Below, piece after piece: positions 8,413 through 16,520 of a DNA stretch of 64,000 nt. The position numbers and the translations under genes are program-made. Position 1 is the stretch's first letter, and each line of letters begins with the position of its first letter. The DNA comes from Terribacillus aidingensis (lineage in GTDB: Bacteria > Bacillota > Bacilli > Bacillales > Amphibacillaceae): contig NZ_OBEK01000005.1 in assembly GCF_900215625.1 (NCBI RefSeq), positions 124,001-188,000 of the forward strand, read 5' to 3'. The notes beneath the pieces were generated by a model. The model was not told where the DNA came from. It saw nothing but the letters and a program-made list of their open reading frames with translations, and made no database searches.

Positions 8413-8438
8413 GCTTTACAACCCCTTGCAGCGGGTAT
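8413..8438 (+). promoter_or_regulatory. Sigma-B-like promoter before a small membrane protein cluster
   Basis: GCTTTA, 14 bp, GGGTAT. The -10 is a perfect sigma-B match; the -35 is approximate (GTTTAA expected). It is 40 bp upstream of the 8478 start. The two genes behind it end at one terminator. Confidence 0.5.
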
Positions 8439-8477
8439 ATAGTTGAAGGATATTAAAGGATAGGAGGTGGTGAGGAA

Positions 8478-8780
8478 ATGCAACGCAAAGCTGCTCTTTT
8501 GTTTATCGGTCTAGTGCTGTCGGTCATGCTTCAATTAATGCTCGTACACCCATCACATTATTGGAATACAAACGACATTGAGCCCCAGCATGTTGTTAGT
8601 CATAAGGCCGACCTGCCGGATGACGACAAACATTGGTTCCCGTTACTAGCACAAACAGCAGTCATGCTTCTTCTCCCGTTACTGCTTGCCGGGCATATGA
8701 TGCAAGCACGAATGATGCAGACGAAACAGACGCTCAGGCATTTCCTGCTGGCCGTCTTCTATCAATCGAGTTACCGCTGA
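8478..8780 (+). CDS. Small two-helix membrane protein, function unknown
   Basis: 100 residues: a hydrophobic helix at about 6-22, a hydrophilic stretch containing KADLPDDDKHW, a second helix at about 56-70, then a Met- and Gln-rich basic tail. I do not recognise the family. The gene is real on sequence grounds: a strong AGGAGGTGGTGAGG leader just before the ATG, a sigma-B-like promoter upstream and a second small membrane gene downstream. It may be a stress-induced membrane protein, which is inference from the promoter only. Confidence 0.6.
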   Translation: MQRKAALLFIGLVLSVMLQLMLVHPSHYWNTNDIEPQHVVSHKADLPDDDKHWFPLLAQTAVMLLLPLLLAGHMMQARMMQTKQTLRHFLLAVFYQSSYR

Positions 8781-8834
8781 ATAGGCTCCCTTTGCTGCTT
8801 AAAGGTTCTTAGCATTCCAAAGGAGGGGACGAAA

Positions 8835-8957
8835 ATGTTTGTGGCAAGAGCGATCATCGTCGTGGCATTTTCTATTAGTGCACTATCTATCTTTGCTTTT
8901 CAAGGTGTGGAATTAGTGCATGCCATTTCAGACCTATTAAGCAATAAAAAAGGTTAA
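8835..8957 (+). CDS. 40-residue single-helix membrane peptide
   Basis: A 40-codon ORF with a near-perfect ribosome binding site (AAAGGAGGGGACGAAA before ATG). The product begins MFVARAIIVVAFSISALSIF, one membrane helix, and ends in a short charged tail SNKKG. It lies 54 bp after the 100-residue membrane gene and directly before a strong terminator, so the two are probably one transcript. No known family is evident. It is easy to miss in automatic annotation because of its length. Confidence 0.6.
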   Translation: MFVARAIIVVAFSISALSIFAFQGVELVHAISDLLSNKKG

Positions 8958-8960
8958 TCA

Positions 8961-8997
8961 AAAAGAGCGTATTCTGAGGGGAGTACGCTCTTTTTTT
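8961..8997 (+). terminator. Strong intrinsic terminator
   Basis: AAAAGAGCGTA and TACGCTCTTTT arms (11 bp, perfect) with 12-base loop and a T8 run. Confidence 0.9.
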
Positions 8998-9002
8998 TCT
9001 GG

Positions 9003-10364
9003 TTAATCGACTAGTTTACCTGGATTCATGATGCCGCGCGGGTCCACCGCTCGTTTAATGGTACGCATTAATTCATATGCTGCACCATGTTCCAGCTTTT
9101 GGTACTTCTTCTTACCAACACCTACACCATGCTCTCCCGTGCACGTTCCTTCATTCACCAGCGTATAATCTACCACTGCTGCATGCAGCTGTTTTGCAGC
9201 CGATACTTCTGCCGGGTTATGAAAGTCCACCATAGCAATAATGTGGAAATTCCCATCTCCCACATGGCCGACGATACCAGCCTCTAAGCCGCTTTCTTCT
9301 ATGGTTTGTCTTGCATGCAAAATGGCGTCCGATAATTTGGATATCGGAAGGCAAACATCTGTCACAAGCATCTGCTTCGTTGGGGCAGCTTGTATATAAT
9401 AGTAAGCTAGGTTATGTCGGGCGTCCCATAACCGCTCCTGTGCCGCAGGGTCTGTCTCTGCGAGAAATTCCGCTACCTCAAAGGGTTTCAGCAGCTGCTC
9501 CATCCGGTCGATTTGATGCCGAAGATGCTCCGTCTCTCCATTTAATTCAAAAAAGATAGTTGGCTGTTCCTTATACGTTGTATGGGCGAATTGGTTTACA
9601 TGTGCAACGGATGCGGCATCTACGAATTCAATCCTCGCTAAGTCCAACCCTGCTGTACGAAGTCTAACAACAGCTGTTACCGCTTCTTCAAAATCGTGAA
9701 AGACAGCTCGTACAGCTACTGTAGCTTCCGGGATTGGATGCACACGAAGTGTCAGTTCCGTTATGACACCCAGTACACCTTCCGATCCAGCAAACAAGCC
9801 AGAAAGATGCAGCCCTGAAGAAGACTTCAATGCTTTTGAGCCAGTATGAATTATCTCTCCATTCGGCAGCACAACTTCCATATCTAAGATATTATCCCGC
9901 ATTGTACCGTATTTTACTGTGTAGGAGCCGCTGGCATTCGTCCCTGCCATACCCCCAAGCGCCGCTTCAGCACCTGGATCCACACTGAAGAATAAACCAT
10001 GCTTCTTCAGGGCATCGTTCAATTGAAACTGTGTCAGGCCTGCACCAGCCACTACGTACCCATCTGTCTCTTCGATGGTTTTTAATTGATTCATCAAACC
10101 TAAATCTAACGAAATACCTCCATTATAGGGAATTGCATGTCCCTCCAGACTGGATCCTTTACCAAAAGGCGTGACTGGTATTCCATGTTTATTCGCAAAC
10201 GAAAGAATACCACTGACTTCCTTTGTATTTTCCGGAAAGACAACAACATCGGGATCAGCTGCAGGATGATAAGATGCATCATGATTATGCTGGCTTATGA
10301 CAGAAGCAGCTGTCGATATCCTTCCTGAGTGAATTACTTTGCTTAATTCCGTCACGATATCCAT
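9003..10364 (-). CDS. FAD-linked D-2-hydroxyacid (D-lactate/glycolate) dehydrogenase
   Basis: 453 residues of the GlcD/DLD group of the VAO flavoprotein family. The PCMH-type FAD domain has PDVVVFPENTKEV, PFGKGSSLEGH and the diphosphate-binding ALGGMAGTNASGSYTVKYG; the C-terminal oxidase domain ends with GHVGDGNFHI and the NEGTCTGEHGVGVGKKKY motif diagnostic of D-lactate dehydrogenase (cytochrome). It should oxidise D-lactate or glycolate and pass electrons to the respiratory chain. The start is the ATG at 10364, 6 bp after GGTGGAG; a GTG 12 bp upstream overlaps that binding site and is less likely. No glcE/glcF partner is adjacent, so a single-subunit enzyme is favoured. Confidence 0.85.
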   Translation of the reverse strand: MDIVTELSKVIHSGRISTAASVISQHNHDASYHPAADPDVVVFPENTKEVSGILSFANKHGIPVTPFGKGSSLEGHAIPYNGGISLDLGLMNQLKTIEETDGYVVAGAGLTQFQLNDALKKHGLFFSVDPGAEAALGGMAGTNASGSYTVKYGTMRDNILDMEVVLPNGEIIHTGSKALKSSSGLHLSGLFAGSEGVLGVITELTLRVHPIPEATVAVRAVFHDFEEAVTAVVRLRTAGLDLARIEFVDAASVAHVNQFAHTTYKEQPTIFFELNGETEHLRHQIDRMEQLLKPFEVAEFLAETDPAAQERLWDARHNLAYYYIQAAPTKQMLVTDVCLPISKLSDAILHARQTIEESGLEAGIVGHVGDGNFHIIAMVDFHNPAEVSAAKQLHAAVVDYTLVNEGTCTGEHGVGVGKKKYQKLEHGAAYELMRTIKRAVDPRGIMNPGKLVD

Positions 10365-10715
10365 GAATAACTCCACCTTCCCTCTCTATTTATATAGCTT
10401 AACATGAGGTCATACGTTTAAAAAGCCGAACAATCAGAATAATTAAACATAAAATAAAAAGTTAGTTAATGTATACTTTCCTAAGTAAAAAAAACAATAA
10501 CAAAGTAAAAATACAATTTACTTCACATCTGTAAAATACCTTCATACCGCGGTTTACCATGTAGTGCGAAAGTATGTGAAATAACACACAAACTCAGTAA
10601 ATGCAATAGTTGTTTTAAATACTTTGTTAAAATTGATTAACAATTGTAAAGTGGTAGAATTGGTTGTGGCAGTTACAAAAGGTAAGTAATCATTCGAAAA
10701 GGTGGAATTTTAGAT
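10365..10715. promoter_or_regulatory. AT-rich divergent promoter region between D-lactate dehydrogenase and malolactic genes
   Basis: 351 bp with no credible ORF. A 7-6-7 palindrome, TTGTTAA and TTAACAA, lies at 10624-10643. It overlaps a plausible sigma-A promoter for the rightward gene, TTGATT at 10633-10638, 16 bp, TAGAAT at 10655-10660. A looser GTTAC-N5-GTAAG element is at 10672-10686 in the leader. The palindrome resembles the clostridial Rex site but has a spacer two bases longer. Confidence 0.5.
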
Positions 10716-12407
10716 ATGAATATATATCGTAATAATGAAGATGGATCGGTATCCACTTCTCTAAGAGGTAAGAACTTAATCTCAAATCCTTTTCTAAATA
10801 AAGGTGTCGCTTTTACAAAAGAAGAGCGTGCAGAACTTGGCCTTGATGGCGTTCTGCCAGCGACAGTTCTGACATTAGACGAGCAGGCTAAGCGTGCTTA
10901 CGAACAGTACAATGCGCAGCCGAATAATTTGTTGAAAAACAACACATTAAATCAGCTTTATAACCGTAACGTAGTCCTTTACTATCGCCTTCTTACTGAT
11001 CATTTGAGCGAAATGCTTCCGGTTGTTTATACTCCGACTGTTGGACAAGCTATCCAAGAATACAGCCATGAGTATCAACGTCCAGGTGGTGTTTATCTTG
11101 ATATCAACAACCCAGATAACATCGAACAAGCATATGACAACACGTTGCTTAACACGGATGAAATCGACTTGATTGTTGTAACAGACTCCGAAAGTATCCT
11201 TGGAATTGGTGACTGGGGTGTTGGCGGTCTGAATATTGCTATCGGTAAACTAGCTGTTTATACAGCTGCTGCAGGAATTGACCCTAACCGTGTTCTTCCG
11301 GTAGTAATCGATGCAGGTACAGATAACGATGAATTACTTAACGACCCACTTTATGTCGGTAATCGTCACAAACGTGTACGCGGTGAGCAGTACGATCAGT
11401 TTATCGATGCTTTCATTAGTAAAACTGTAGAGAAATTCCCTAACATTCTATTGCACTGGGAAGACTTCGGTAACCGTAATGCACGTAACATCATTGATAA
11501 ATACGGCGATAAAATCCTTACATTCAATGACGATATTCAAGGCACTGGTGCCATCACACTAGCAGCTGTTATGAGTGCATCCAAAGTAACTGGTACACCA
11601 ATCAGCGAACAGCGTGTTGTTGTCTTCGGACCTGGTTCTGCCGGTATCGGTAATGCGGACCAAATCGCAGCCGCTATGGTACTTGATGGTATCTCTAAAG
11701 AAGATGCTGCGAATAACTTCTGGGCAATTGACCAGCGCGGTCTATTGACTGACGATATGGATGGTATTGCTGACTTCCAGAAACCATACCTTCGTTCTGC
11801 TGATGAAGTAAAAGATTGGAACAAAGAAGATGGTATCATTGGTCTTGCGGAAGTTATCCGTCAAGTTAAGCCAACAATTCTAATTGGTACATCTGGACAA
11901 GCTGGCGCGTTCAGTGCTGAAATCATTAAAGAAATGGCAAAACACGTTGAACACCCAGTAATTATGCCGATGTCCAACCCAACACCGCTTGCAGAAGCAA
12001 TTCCAAAAGACTTGCTTGAGTGGACAGATGGGAAAGCATTGATTGCAACAGGAAGTCCATTCGATCCTGTAGACTACAAAGGCACAACTTACCATATCGG
12101 ACAAGCAAACAATGCATTTGCGTTCCCTGGTCTTGGACTTGGATCCATTGCAGTAAAAGCAAGCCGTATTACAGATGCTATGTTCGCAGCTGCAGCTAAT
12201 GCAATTGCAGACATGGTTGTGAGCAACACACATGGCGGTTCCTTGCTTCCTGCAATCGATGAGCTTCAGCCTGTTTCAAATGCTGTAGCAGAAGCAGTTG
12301 CGAAAGCAGCAATTGAAGACGGCGTATCTGATGCAAAACCTGAAGAGATTAAAGACCTTCTAGCTCAATCCGTATGGAAACCAGAATATAAATCCATCAA
12401 AGGTTAA
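10716..12407 (+). CDS. Malolactic enzyme / NAD-dependent malic enzyme family
   Basis: 563 residues with the malic enzyme domains in order: [11 protein letters not shown] (catalytic Tyr), [44 protein letters not shown] (metal-binding Asp residues) and the NAD fold [12 protein letters not shown]. The GDWGVGG and LLHWEDFG forms are, as I recall them, those of lactic-acid-bacterial malolactic enzymes (malate to L-lactate plus CO2); classical malic enzymes have GDQG. The downstream AEC-family permease fits an mleS-mleP malate operon. I favour malolactic enzyme but an oxidative malic enzyme making pyruvate cannot be excluded. Start ATG preceded by AAAGGTGGAATTTTAGAT. Confidence 0.75.
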   Translation: MNIYRNNEDGSVSTSLRGKNLISNPFLNKGVAFTKEERAELGLDGVLPATVLTLDEQAKRAYEQYNAQPNNLLKNNTLNQLYNRNVVLYYRLLTDHLSEMLPVVYTPTVGQAIQEYSHEYQRPGGVYLDINNPDNIEQAYDNTLLNTDEIDLIVVTDSESILGIGDWGVGGLNIAIGKLAVYTAAAGIDPNRVLPVVIDAGTDNDELLNDPLYVGNRHKRVRGEQYDQFIDAFISKTVEKFPNILLHWEDFGNRNARNIIDKYGDKILTFNDDIQGTGAITLAAVMSASKVTGTPISEQRVVVFGPGSAGIGNADQIAAAMVLDGISKEDAANNFWAIDQRGLLTDDMDGIADFQKPYLRSADEVKDWNKEDGIIGLAEVIRQVKPTILIGTSGQAGAFSAEIIKEMAKHVEHPVIMPMSNPTPLAEAIPKDLLEWTDGKALIATGSPFDPVDYKGTTYHIGQANNAFAFPGLGLGSIAVKASRITDAMFAAAANAIADMVVSNTHGGSLLPAIDELQPVSNAVAEAVAKAAIEDGVSDAKPEEIKDLLAQSVWKPEYKSIKG

Positions 12408-12432
12408 GCTCTTATCGTAATTTCCTATGGTG

Positions 12433-12461
12433 CAGGTGACTCCTTCTAAAGGAGGCACCTG
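12433..12461 (+). terminator. Intercistronic hairpin between malolactic enzyme and permease genes
   Basis: CAGGTG-CTCCTT and AAGGAG-CACCTG arms with only single mismatched bases between segments. The T-run after it is broken (TATTAATTTT), so it may attenuate readthrough or protect the upstream mRNA rather than stop transcription. Confidence 0.6.
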
Positions 12462-12513
12462 TATTAATTTTGACAAATTGAAGCAAATACAACACTGAGG
12501 GAGTGGAATTAAT

Positions 12514-13479
12514 ATGAGTTTTGGTGAAATTTTCATCATTCTAATCCCGATTTTCTTCGTAATCCTGCTTGGATTTATTGCCGGAAATCGTGGCATATTT
12601 AATAAAGAAACATCAAAGGGTATCAACACACTTGTAACAAAAATTGCATTACCAGCACACTTATTCGTCGGTATTACAACAACATCCCGTCAAACAATAT
12701 TTGATAAAGCGCCGTTCCTTGGAGCATTGCTGATCGGTGTAATTGGATTCTTCATCGTTGTACTTCTTGTGACTAAATGGACTTCTAGATATGATTTCGT
12801 ACAGTCAACGATGTTCTCCTTGAACTCAACACAGCCAACATTCGCCTTTATGGGTATTCCGGTTATGGGCAGTATCTTTGGCGCTGAAGCCATTGCGATT
12901 CCAATCGCTTTGATGGGTATTATTGTTAACGCCGTATTGGATCCAATGTCTACTATCTTTGGTACAGTAGGTACACGTAACAAGAATTCTCAGTCAGATG
13001 AAAATAAAGAAAGCATTCTAAAAGTAACAGGTAAGTCTATCCTGCACGGTCTTACTGAACCGCTTGCTTGTGTTCCGATTATCGGTTTGATTCTGGTACT
13101 TGTCTTCAACTTCCAGCTTCCAGAATTAGGAGAGAAATCACTTGACCAAATCGGTGATGTTGTCTCTGGTGTTGCGTTGTTTGCAGTTGGTGTAACAATC
13201 GGTATCAACAAGATTAAACTTAGTCTATCTGCATTCTCCATTGCGATTCTAAAAGCGATCGTTCAGCCGCTTGCAATGGTTGGTATTGCATATGCACTTG
13301 GTTTGACACACAATGATTTCGTACAAGCTGTATTGCTTGTATCATTCCCAGGTTCTGCGGTTGCTACAATGATTGCAATACGCTTCAAGAGCTTGGAAAC
13401 AGAGGTTGCTTCTGCTTTCGTAATCAGTGCAATCCTGTCTATTGTTACCTTGCCATTCTTAATTACAGCAATCATGTAA
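12514..13479 (+). CDS. AEC-family malate permease (MleP-like)
   Basis: 321 residues with ten hydrophobic helices in two five-helix halves, an N-terminal FIILIPIFFVILLGFIAG and C-terminal LLVSFPGSAVATMIAIRFKS, typical of auxin-efflux-carrier (AEC) transporters such as the lactic acid bacterial malate permease MleP. It follows the malolactic/malic enzyme gene by 106 bp in the same direction and ends at a strong terminator, so it likely imports malate for that enzyme, possibly in exchange for or alongside lactate export. Substrate is inferred from position only. ATG follows TGAGGGAGTGGAATTAAT. Confidence 0.8.
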   Translation: MSFGEIFIILIPIFFVILLGFIAGNRGIFNKETSKGINTLVTKIALPAHLFVGITTTSRQTIFDKAPFLGALLIGVIGFFIVVLLVTKWTSRYDFVQSTMFSLNSTQPTFAFMGIPVMGSIFGAEAIAIPIALMGIIVNAVLDPMSTIFGTVGTRNKNSQSDENKESILKVTGKSILHGLTEPLACVPIIGLILVLVFNFQLPELGEKSLDQIGDVVSGVALFAVGVTIGINKIKLSLSAFSIAILKAIVQPLAMVGIAYALGLTHNDFVQAVLLVSFPGSAVATMIAIRFKSLETEVASAFVISAILSIVTLPFLITAIM

Positions 13480-13483
13480 AAAT

Positions 13484-13520
13484 AAAAGGAGTATCCCTTA
13501 TCTTGGGATACTCCTTTTTT
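13484..13520 (+). terminator. Strong intrinsic terminator
   Basis: Perfect 14-bp stem (AAAAGGAGTATCCC and its complement), 7-base loop, T6 run. Confidence 0.9.
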
Positions 13521-13522
13521 GT

Positions 13523-13672
13523 CTATTTAGCAGCAGGAAGGTTATCTGATCTCGACATTTCGTCTCGCAAGTAATCCATGTATCGTTCCAATGTTGACAG
13601 AATCTCCGTACGCTCATCGTCCGACAAATCACCCGCATGCTGCAAGTTCTTCGTAAATGGATTTGCACTCAC
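13523..13672 (-). CDS. 49-residue acidic protein of unknown function
   Basis: A GTG-initiated ORF of 49 codons plus TAG. The ribosome binding site GAAAGGAAGG lies 7 bp before the GTG. The product starts MSANPFTKNLQHAGDLSD and continues with a predicted amphipathic helix (EILSTLERYMDYLRDEMSR). No membrane segment. I do not recognise a family. Coding use looks normal for this genome, and the stop abuts the terminator of the malate permease gene, which would act for both strands. Confidence 0.5.
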   Translation of the reverse strand: MSANPFTKNLQHAGDLSDDERTEILSTLERYMDYLRDEMSRSDNLPAAK

Positions 13673-13791
13673 TTTGTTTCCTTCCTTTCTTTTCGATAAT
13701 ATCTGTTGGTAACTACTGTATACCCGATTATGCAGAAAAGAAACTTATGTAATATTTTTGTAACGGAATTTTCTAATAATTACGCATAAAC

Positions 13792-13828
13792 AAAGAGTCA
13801 TTGTCCATATAAAGACAATGACTCTTTT
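13792..13828. terminator. Intrinsic terminator for the nitroreductase gene
   Basis: Perfect 14-bp inverted repeat AAAGAGTCATTGTC and its complement, directly after the nitroreductase stop (minus strand). Confidence 0.8.
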
Positions 13829-13830
13829 CA

Positions 13831-14430
13831 TTACTTGATTACTTTAACGCGCTCTTCCAGCGGTTTGAATTCTTTATCCCCAGCTGGCATTGTCGGTTTA
13901 CCGAATGGCATTTGTCCTCGAAGCTTCCAGTTGGATGGGATGTCCCATTCCTTTTGAATTGCTTCATCAACTAGCGGGTTATAGTGCTGCAAACTTGCGC
14001 CAAGGCCTTCCATTTCCAAAGCAGTCCAAACGACAAGTTGGTGCATGCCCGAAGTTTGTTCAGACCAGATTGGGAAATTATCCGCATAAAGGGCAAATTG
14101 TTCCTGCAAATCCTTCACTACTGTTTGATCCTCGAAGAATAAGACTGTTCCATAACCATTGCGGAAAGAAGCAATTTTCTCTTCTGTCGGTGCGAAGTTG
14201 TCTGACGGCACAACCGCTCGAAGCTGATCCTCTGTAATATTCCAGAAGCGATCATGCTTGTCGCCTAGAAGGACAATCACACGTGTGCTTTGCGAATTAA
14301 AAGCAGATGGTGTGTACTTCACAGCAAATTCTACAATTTCCTGAATTCGCTCATCCGATACGGGCGACTCTTTTGCCAAACTATAAATGGACCTTCTGTT
14401 TTCCAGTGCCTTGAAAAAATCTTGTGTCAT
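13831..14430 (-). CDS. Nitroreductase family protein (MhqN/YodC/YdfN-like)
   Basis: 199 residues with the FMN-binding nitroreductase fold: RRSIYSL near 13-19, TPSAFNSQSTRVIVLLG near 40-56, a central SEQTSGMHQLVVWTALEMEGLGASLQHY, and KLRGQMPFGKP near the end. Members reduce nitroaromatics and quinones using NAD(P)H and FMN; the length and TPSAFNSQ match the group induced by quinones in B. subtilis (MhqN, YodC). Start ATG 7 bp after TGGAGG. Its promoter region carries the operator shape GTTAC-N5-GTAAT also found before the HxlR repressor, which supports control by that protein. Confidence 0.85.
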   Translation of the reverse strand: MTQDFFKALENRRSIYSLAKESPVSDERIQEIVEFAVKYTPSAFNSQSTRVIVLLGDKHDRFWNITEDQLRAVVPSDNFAPTEEKIASFRNGYGTVLFFEDQTVVKDLQEQFALYADNFPIWSEQTSGMHQLVVWTALEMEGLGASLQHYNPLVDEAIQKEWDIPSNWKLRGQMPFGKPTMPAGDKEFKPLEERVKVIK

Positions 14431-14493
14431 GTGTATCCCTCCAAATATAAATATTAACCTTATGTAGATTGCCCGAATAACATAAAAGTATTA

Positions 14494-14508
14494 GTTACCT
14501 TTCGTAAT
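14494..14508 (-). promoter_or_regulatory. Candidate HxlR operator before the nitroreductase
   Basis: GTTACCTTTCGTAAT on the plus strand; it differs from the hxlR site GTTACTTTTCGTAAC at only two of 15 positions. On the gene's strand it follows a TTGATT -35-like hexamer, the same relation as in the hxlR promoter. It lies 64 bp before the start codon. Confidence 0.6.
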
Positions 14509-14558
14509 CAAGTGACTTTATGTAAATAATTTATCGCACGCAAAGGGTTTCGTCAAAT

Positions 14559-14590
14559 GAAAAGGACGCTGCATTTGCATCGCCCCTTTT
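14559..14590. terminator. Possible imperfect terminator hairpin
   Basis: AAAAGG-CG ... CG-CCCTTTT arms around a 12-base loop. It lies between the ABC exporter stop and the divergent region, 85 bp beyond the exporter; weaker than the other terminators here. Confidence 0.35.
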
Positions 14591-14674
14591 CTTGAAATAC
14601 TTATGCACTAACCTGCAAACCAATCAGACCCGTACTTACTTCCTTTTCTTATGAAAGAATGACTCCTGCTATGT

Positions 14675-16426
14675 TTAATGCGCAAACTGCGCATCATACA
14701 AACGACGATACGCACCATCACGATTCAGCAATTCACTATGCTTGCCTTCTTCTGTGATGCCTTGTTTTGTTACCATAATGATTTTATCTGCGTGCTTGAT
14801 TGTCGCTAGTCGATGCGCGATGACCAATGTCGTTCTTCCTTCTGATAACTCTTCAAGCGCTTCTTGTATTTTAACTTCTGTTTCGGTATCCAAAGCAGAT
14901 GTTGCTTCATCAAGTATGAGAATTGGCGGATTTTTAAGGAACACTCGCGCTATAGAAATGCGCTGTTTCTGACCACCGGAGATCATCACGCCGCGCTCTC
15001 CAATCACAGTATCCAATCCATCTGGCAGTTCGGATAAAAAGTCAGTCAGCTGCGCTCTCCTTACAGCATCGTCAATTTCTTCATCTGTGGCATCCAGCTT
15101 TCCATAAGCGATATTTTCTCGAATTGTTCCTCCGAATAAATACACATCCTGCTGTACAATACCAATCTGACTGCGCAAGGATGATAATGTCATATCTTTG
15201 ATTGGTACATTATCTATTGTTATGTTCCCGTCATTAAGCTCATAAAAGCGCGGCAGCAAACTGCAGATCGTTGATTTCCCCGCACCGGATGGACCTACGA
15301 AAGCAACTGTCTCACCAGCGTTAATCGAGAAACTGATATCCTTCAGTATCATACTGTCCTGCTTATAACCAAAAGAAACGTTGTCGTAACAAATATGACC
15401 AGAAAGCGAGCTAACTTCTCTGGCGTTCGGACTATCTTTAACATCCGGATCAAGCCGCATGATGTCCATGTAACGCTGAAATCCAGCTATCCCTTTTGGA
15501 TAGAGCTCAATGATGGCCCCGATCTTTTGAATAGGCTGGAAGAATACATTGGTCAGCAAAATAAAGGCAACCAAATCACCATACGACATTTTATCTTGAA
15601 TGATAAACCAAGCTCCGGCAACAAGCTGGAACACGGCGATAAATCGCATCAGCATGTAAGTAACAGATAAATTGAGTGCCATGATTTTATAAGACAGTAA
15701 TTTTGTCAGTCGGTAACGTTCGTTGTTTACCTTAAATCTGTCTTCTTCATGCGCCTCATTCGTAAACGCCTGTACAACCCTGATACCGCCGACAGTATTT
15801 TCAATTCGAGCGCTAAAGTCCGCTGTATCTTCATTCATCCTTCTCGATGCTTCTGTCATTTTTTTATTACAGTAAAGAACGATCCAGAACAAAATCGGAA
15901 CGACTAGCATGGTCATGAGTGCCAACGGCCAATTGATGAAGAACATAATAATCAAGGCCCCGACAATGGTCATCAGCGCAATAAATAAATCCTCTGGTCC
16001 GTGATGAGCCATCTCTCCAATCATGAACAAATCATTCGTCAGTCGAGAAATCAGGTTGCCCACTTTTGTATTATCGAAGAAACGAAAACTGAGCTTTTGT
16101 ATATGCTCGAATAATTGCTTTCGCATGTCACGTTCAATATTAATTCCAAGTTTATGTCCCCAGTAAGTGACAATATACTGCGTAACTGTACTTAATCCAT
16201 AGACGATGAACAACAAAATACAAGCTGTTACAATCCAATTCCAGTTTTCAGTTGGAAGCAATCGGTCTACCATCATATTGACTCCGATTGGAAATGCTAA
16301 TTCTAACAGCGCAACAAATACCGCACTGCCGAAATCTAGCAGAAACAGCCGTTTATACGGTTTATAAAAAGCGAAAAAGTCCTTTAGCAAGCCAGCAACA
16401 CTTCTTTCTTTGAGAATGATTATCAC
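14675..16426 (-). CDS. ywjA: Fur-boxed ABC exporter, fused permease-ATPase (YwjA-like)
   Basis: 583 residues: six membrane helices (about 20-320) then one nucleotide-binding domain with Walker A GPSGAGKST, signature SGGQKQR, Walker B ILILDEATSALD and the H-loop AHR. Homodimeric exporter of the MsbA/Sav1866 type. B. subtilis ywjA is the Fur-regulated member of this family, and here a 14/15 Fur box overlaps the first codons, so I assign ywjA; the exported substrate is unknown. The longest start is the GTG at 16426 but it has only a poor AGAGA upstream. An in-frame TTG at 16390, behind AAAGAAAGAAG, gives MLKDFFAFYKPYKR, like family members, and may be the true start. Confidence 0.8.
   Translation of the reverse strand: MIIILKERSVAGLLKDFFAFYKPYKRLFLLDFGSAVFVALLELAFPIGVNMMVDRLLPTENWNWIVTACILLFIVYGLSTVTQYIVTYWGHKLGINIERDMRKQLFEHIQKLSFRFFDNTKVGNLISRLTNDLFMIGEMAHHGPEDLFIALMTIVGALIIMFFINWPLALMTMLVVPILFWIVLYCNKKMTEASRRMNEDTADFSARIENTVGGIRVVQAFTNEAHEEDRFKVNNERYRLTKLLSYKIMALNLSVTYMLMRFIAVFQLVAGAWFIIQDKMSYGDLVAFILLTNVFFQPIQKIGAIIELYPKGIAGFQRYMDIMRLDPDVKDSPNAREVSSLSGHICYDNVSFGYKQDSMILKDISFSINAGETVAFVGPSGAGKSTICSLLPRFYELNDGNITIDNVPIKDMTLSSLRSQIGIVQQDVYLFGGTIRENIAYGKLDATDEEIDDAVRRAQLTDFLSELPDGLDTVIGERGVMISGGQKQRISIARVFLKNPPILILDEATSALDTETEVKIQEALEELSEGRTTLVIAHRLATIKHADKIIMVTKQGITEEGKHSELLNRDGAYRRLYDAQFAH
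16411..16425. promoter_or_regulatory. Fur box
   Basis: TGAGAATGATTATCA matches the 7-1-7 Fur consensus TGATAATNATTATCA at all but one position. It overlaps the first codons of the annotated ABC exporter ORF and lies just downstream of a TAGAAT -10 element on the minus strand, where binding would block transcription under iron-replete conditions. Confidence 0.8.
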
Positions 16427-16485
16427 TCTCTATTCTACATATAACAGATAAGTTACGCACTCTTTATTTAAAAAAGACAGACAAA

Positions 16486-16514
16486 AAGAAAAACCCGATG
16501 TCAGATGCATCGGG
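16486..16514 (-). terminator. Intrinsic terminator for the HAD gene
   Basis: CCCGATG and CATCGGG arms (7 bp), followed on the minus strand by TTTTTCTTTTT. Confidence 0.8.
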
Positions 16515-16520
16515 CCCTGC

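Noticed and set aside
10624-10643. Rex operator before the malolactic gene
   Set aside because: The arms TTGTTAA and TTAACAA fit, but the spacer is six bases instead of four, so I list only a palindrome of unknown regulator.
10672-10686. Fourth HxlR-type site GTTACAAAAGGTAAG in the malolactic leader
   Set aside because: One arm is imperfect, it is downstream of the promoter, and TTAC-N5-GTAA is expected about once by chance in 64 kb; the function of the gene does not fit electrophile stress.
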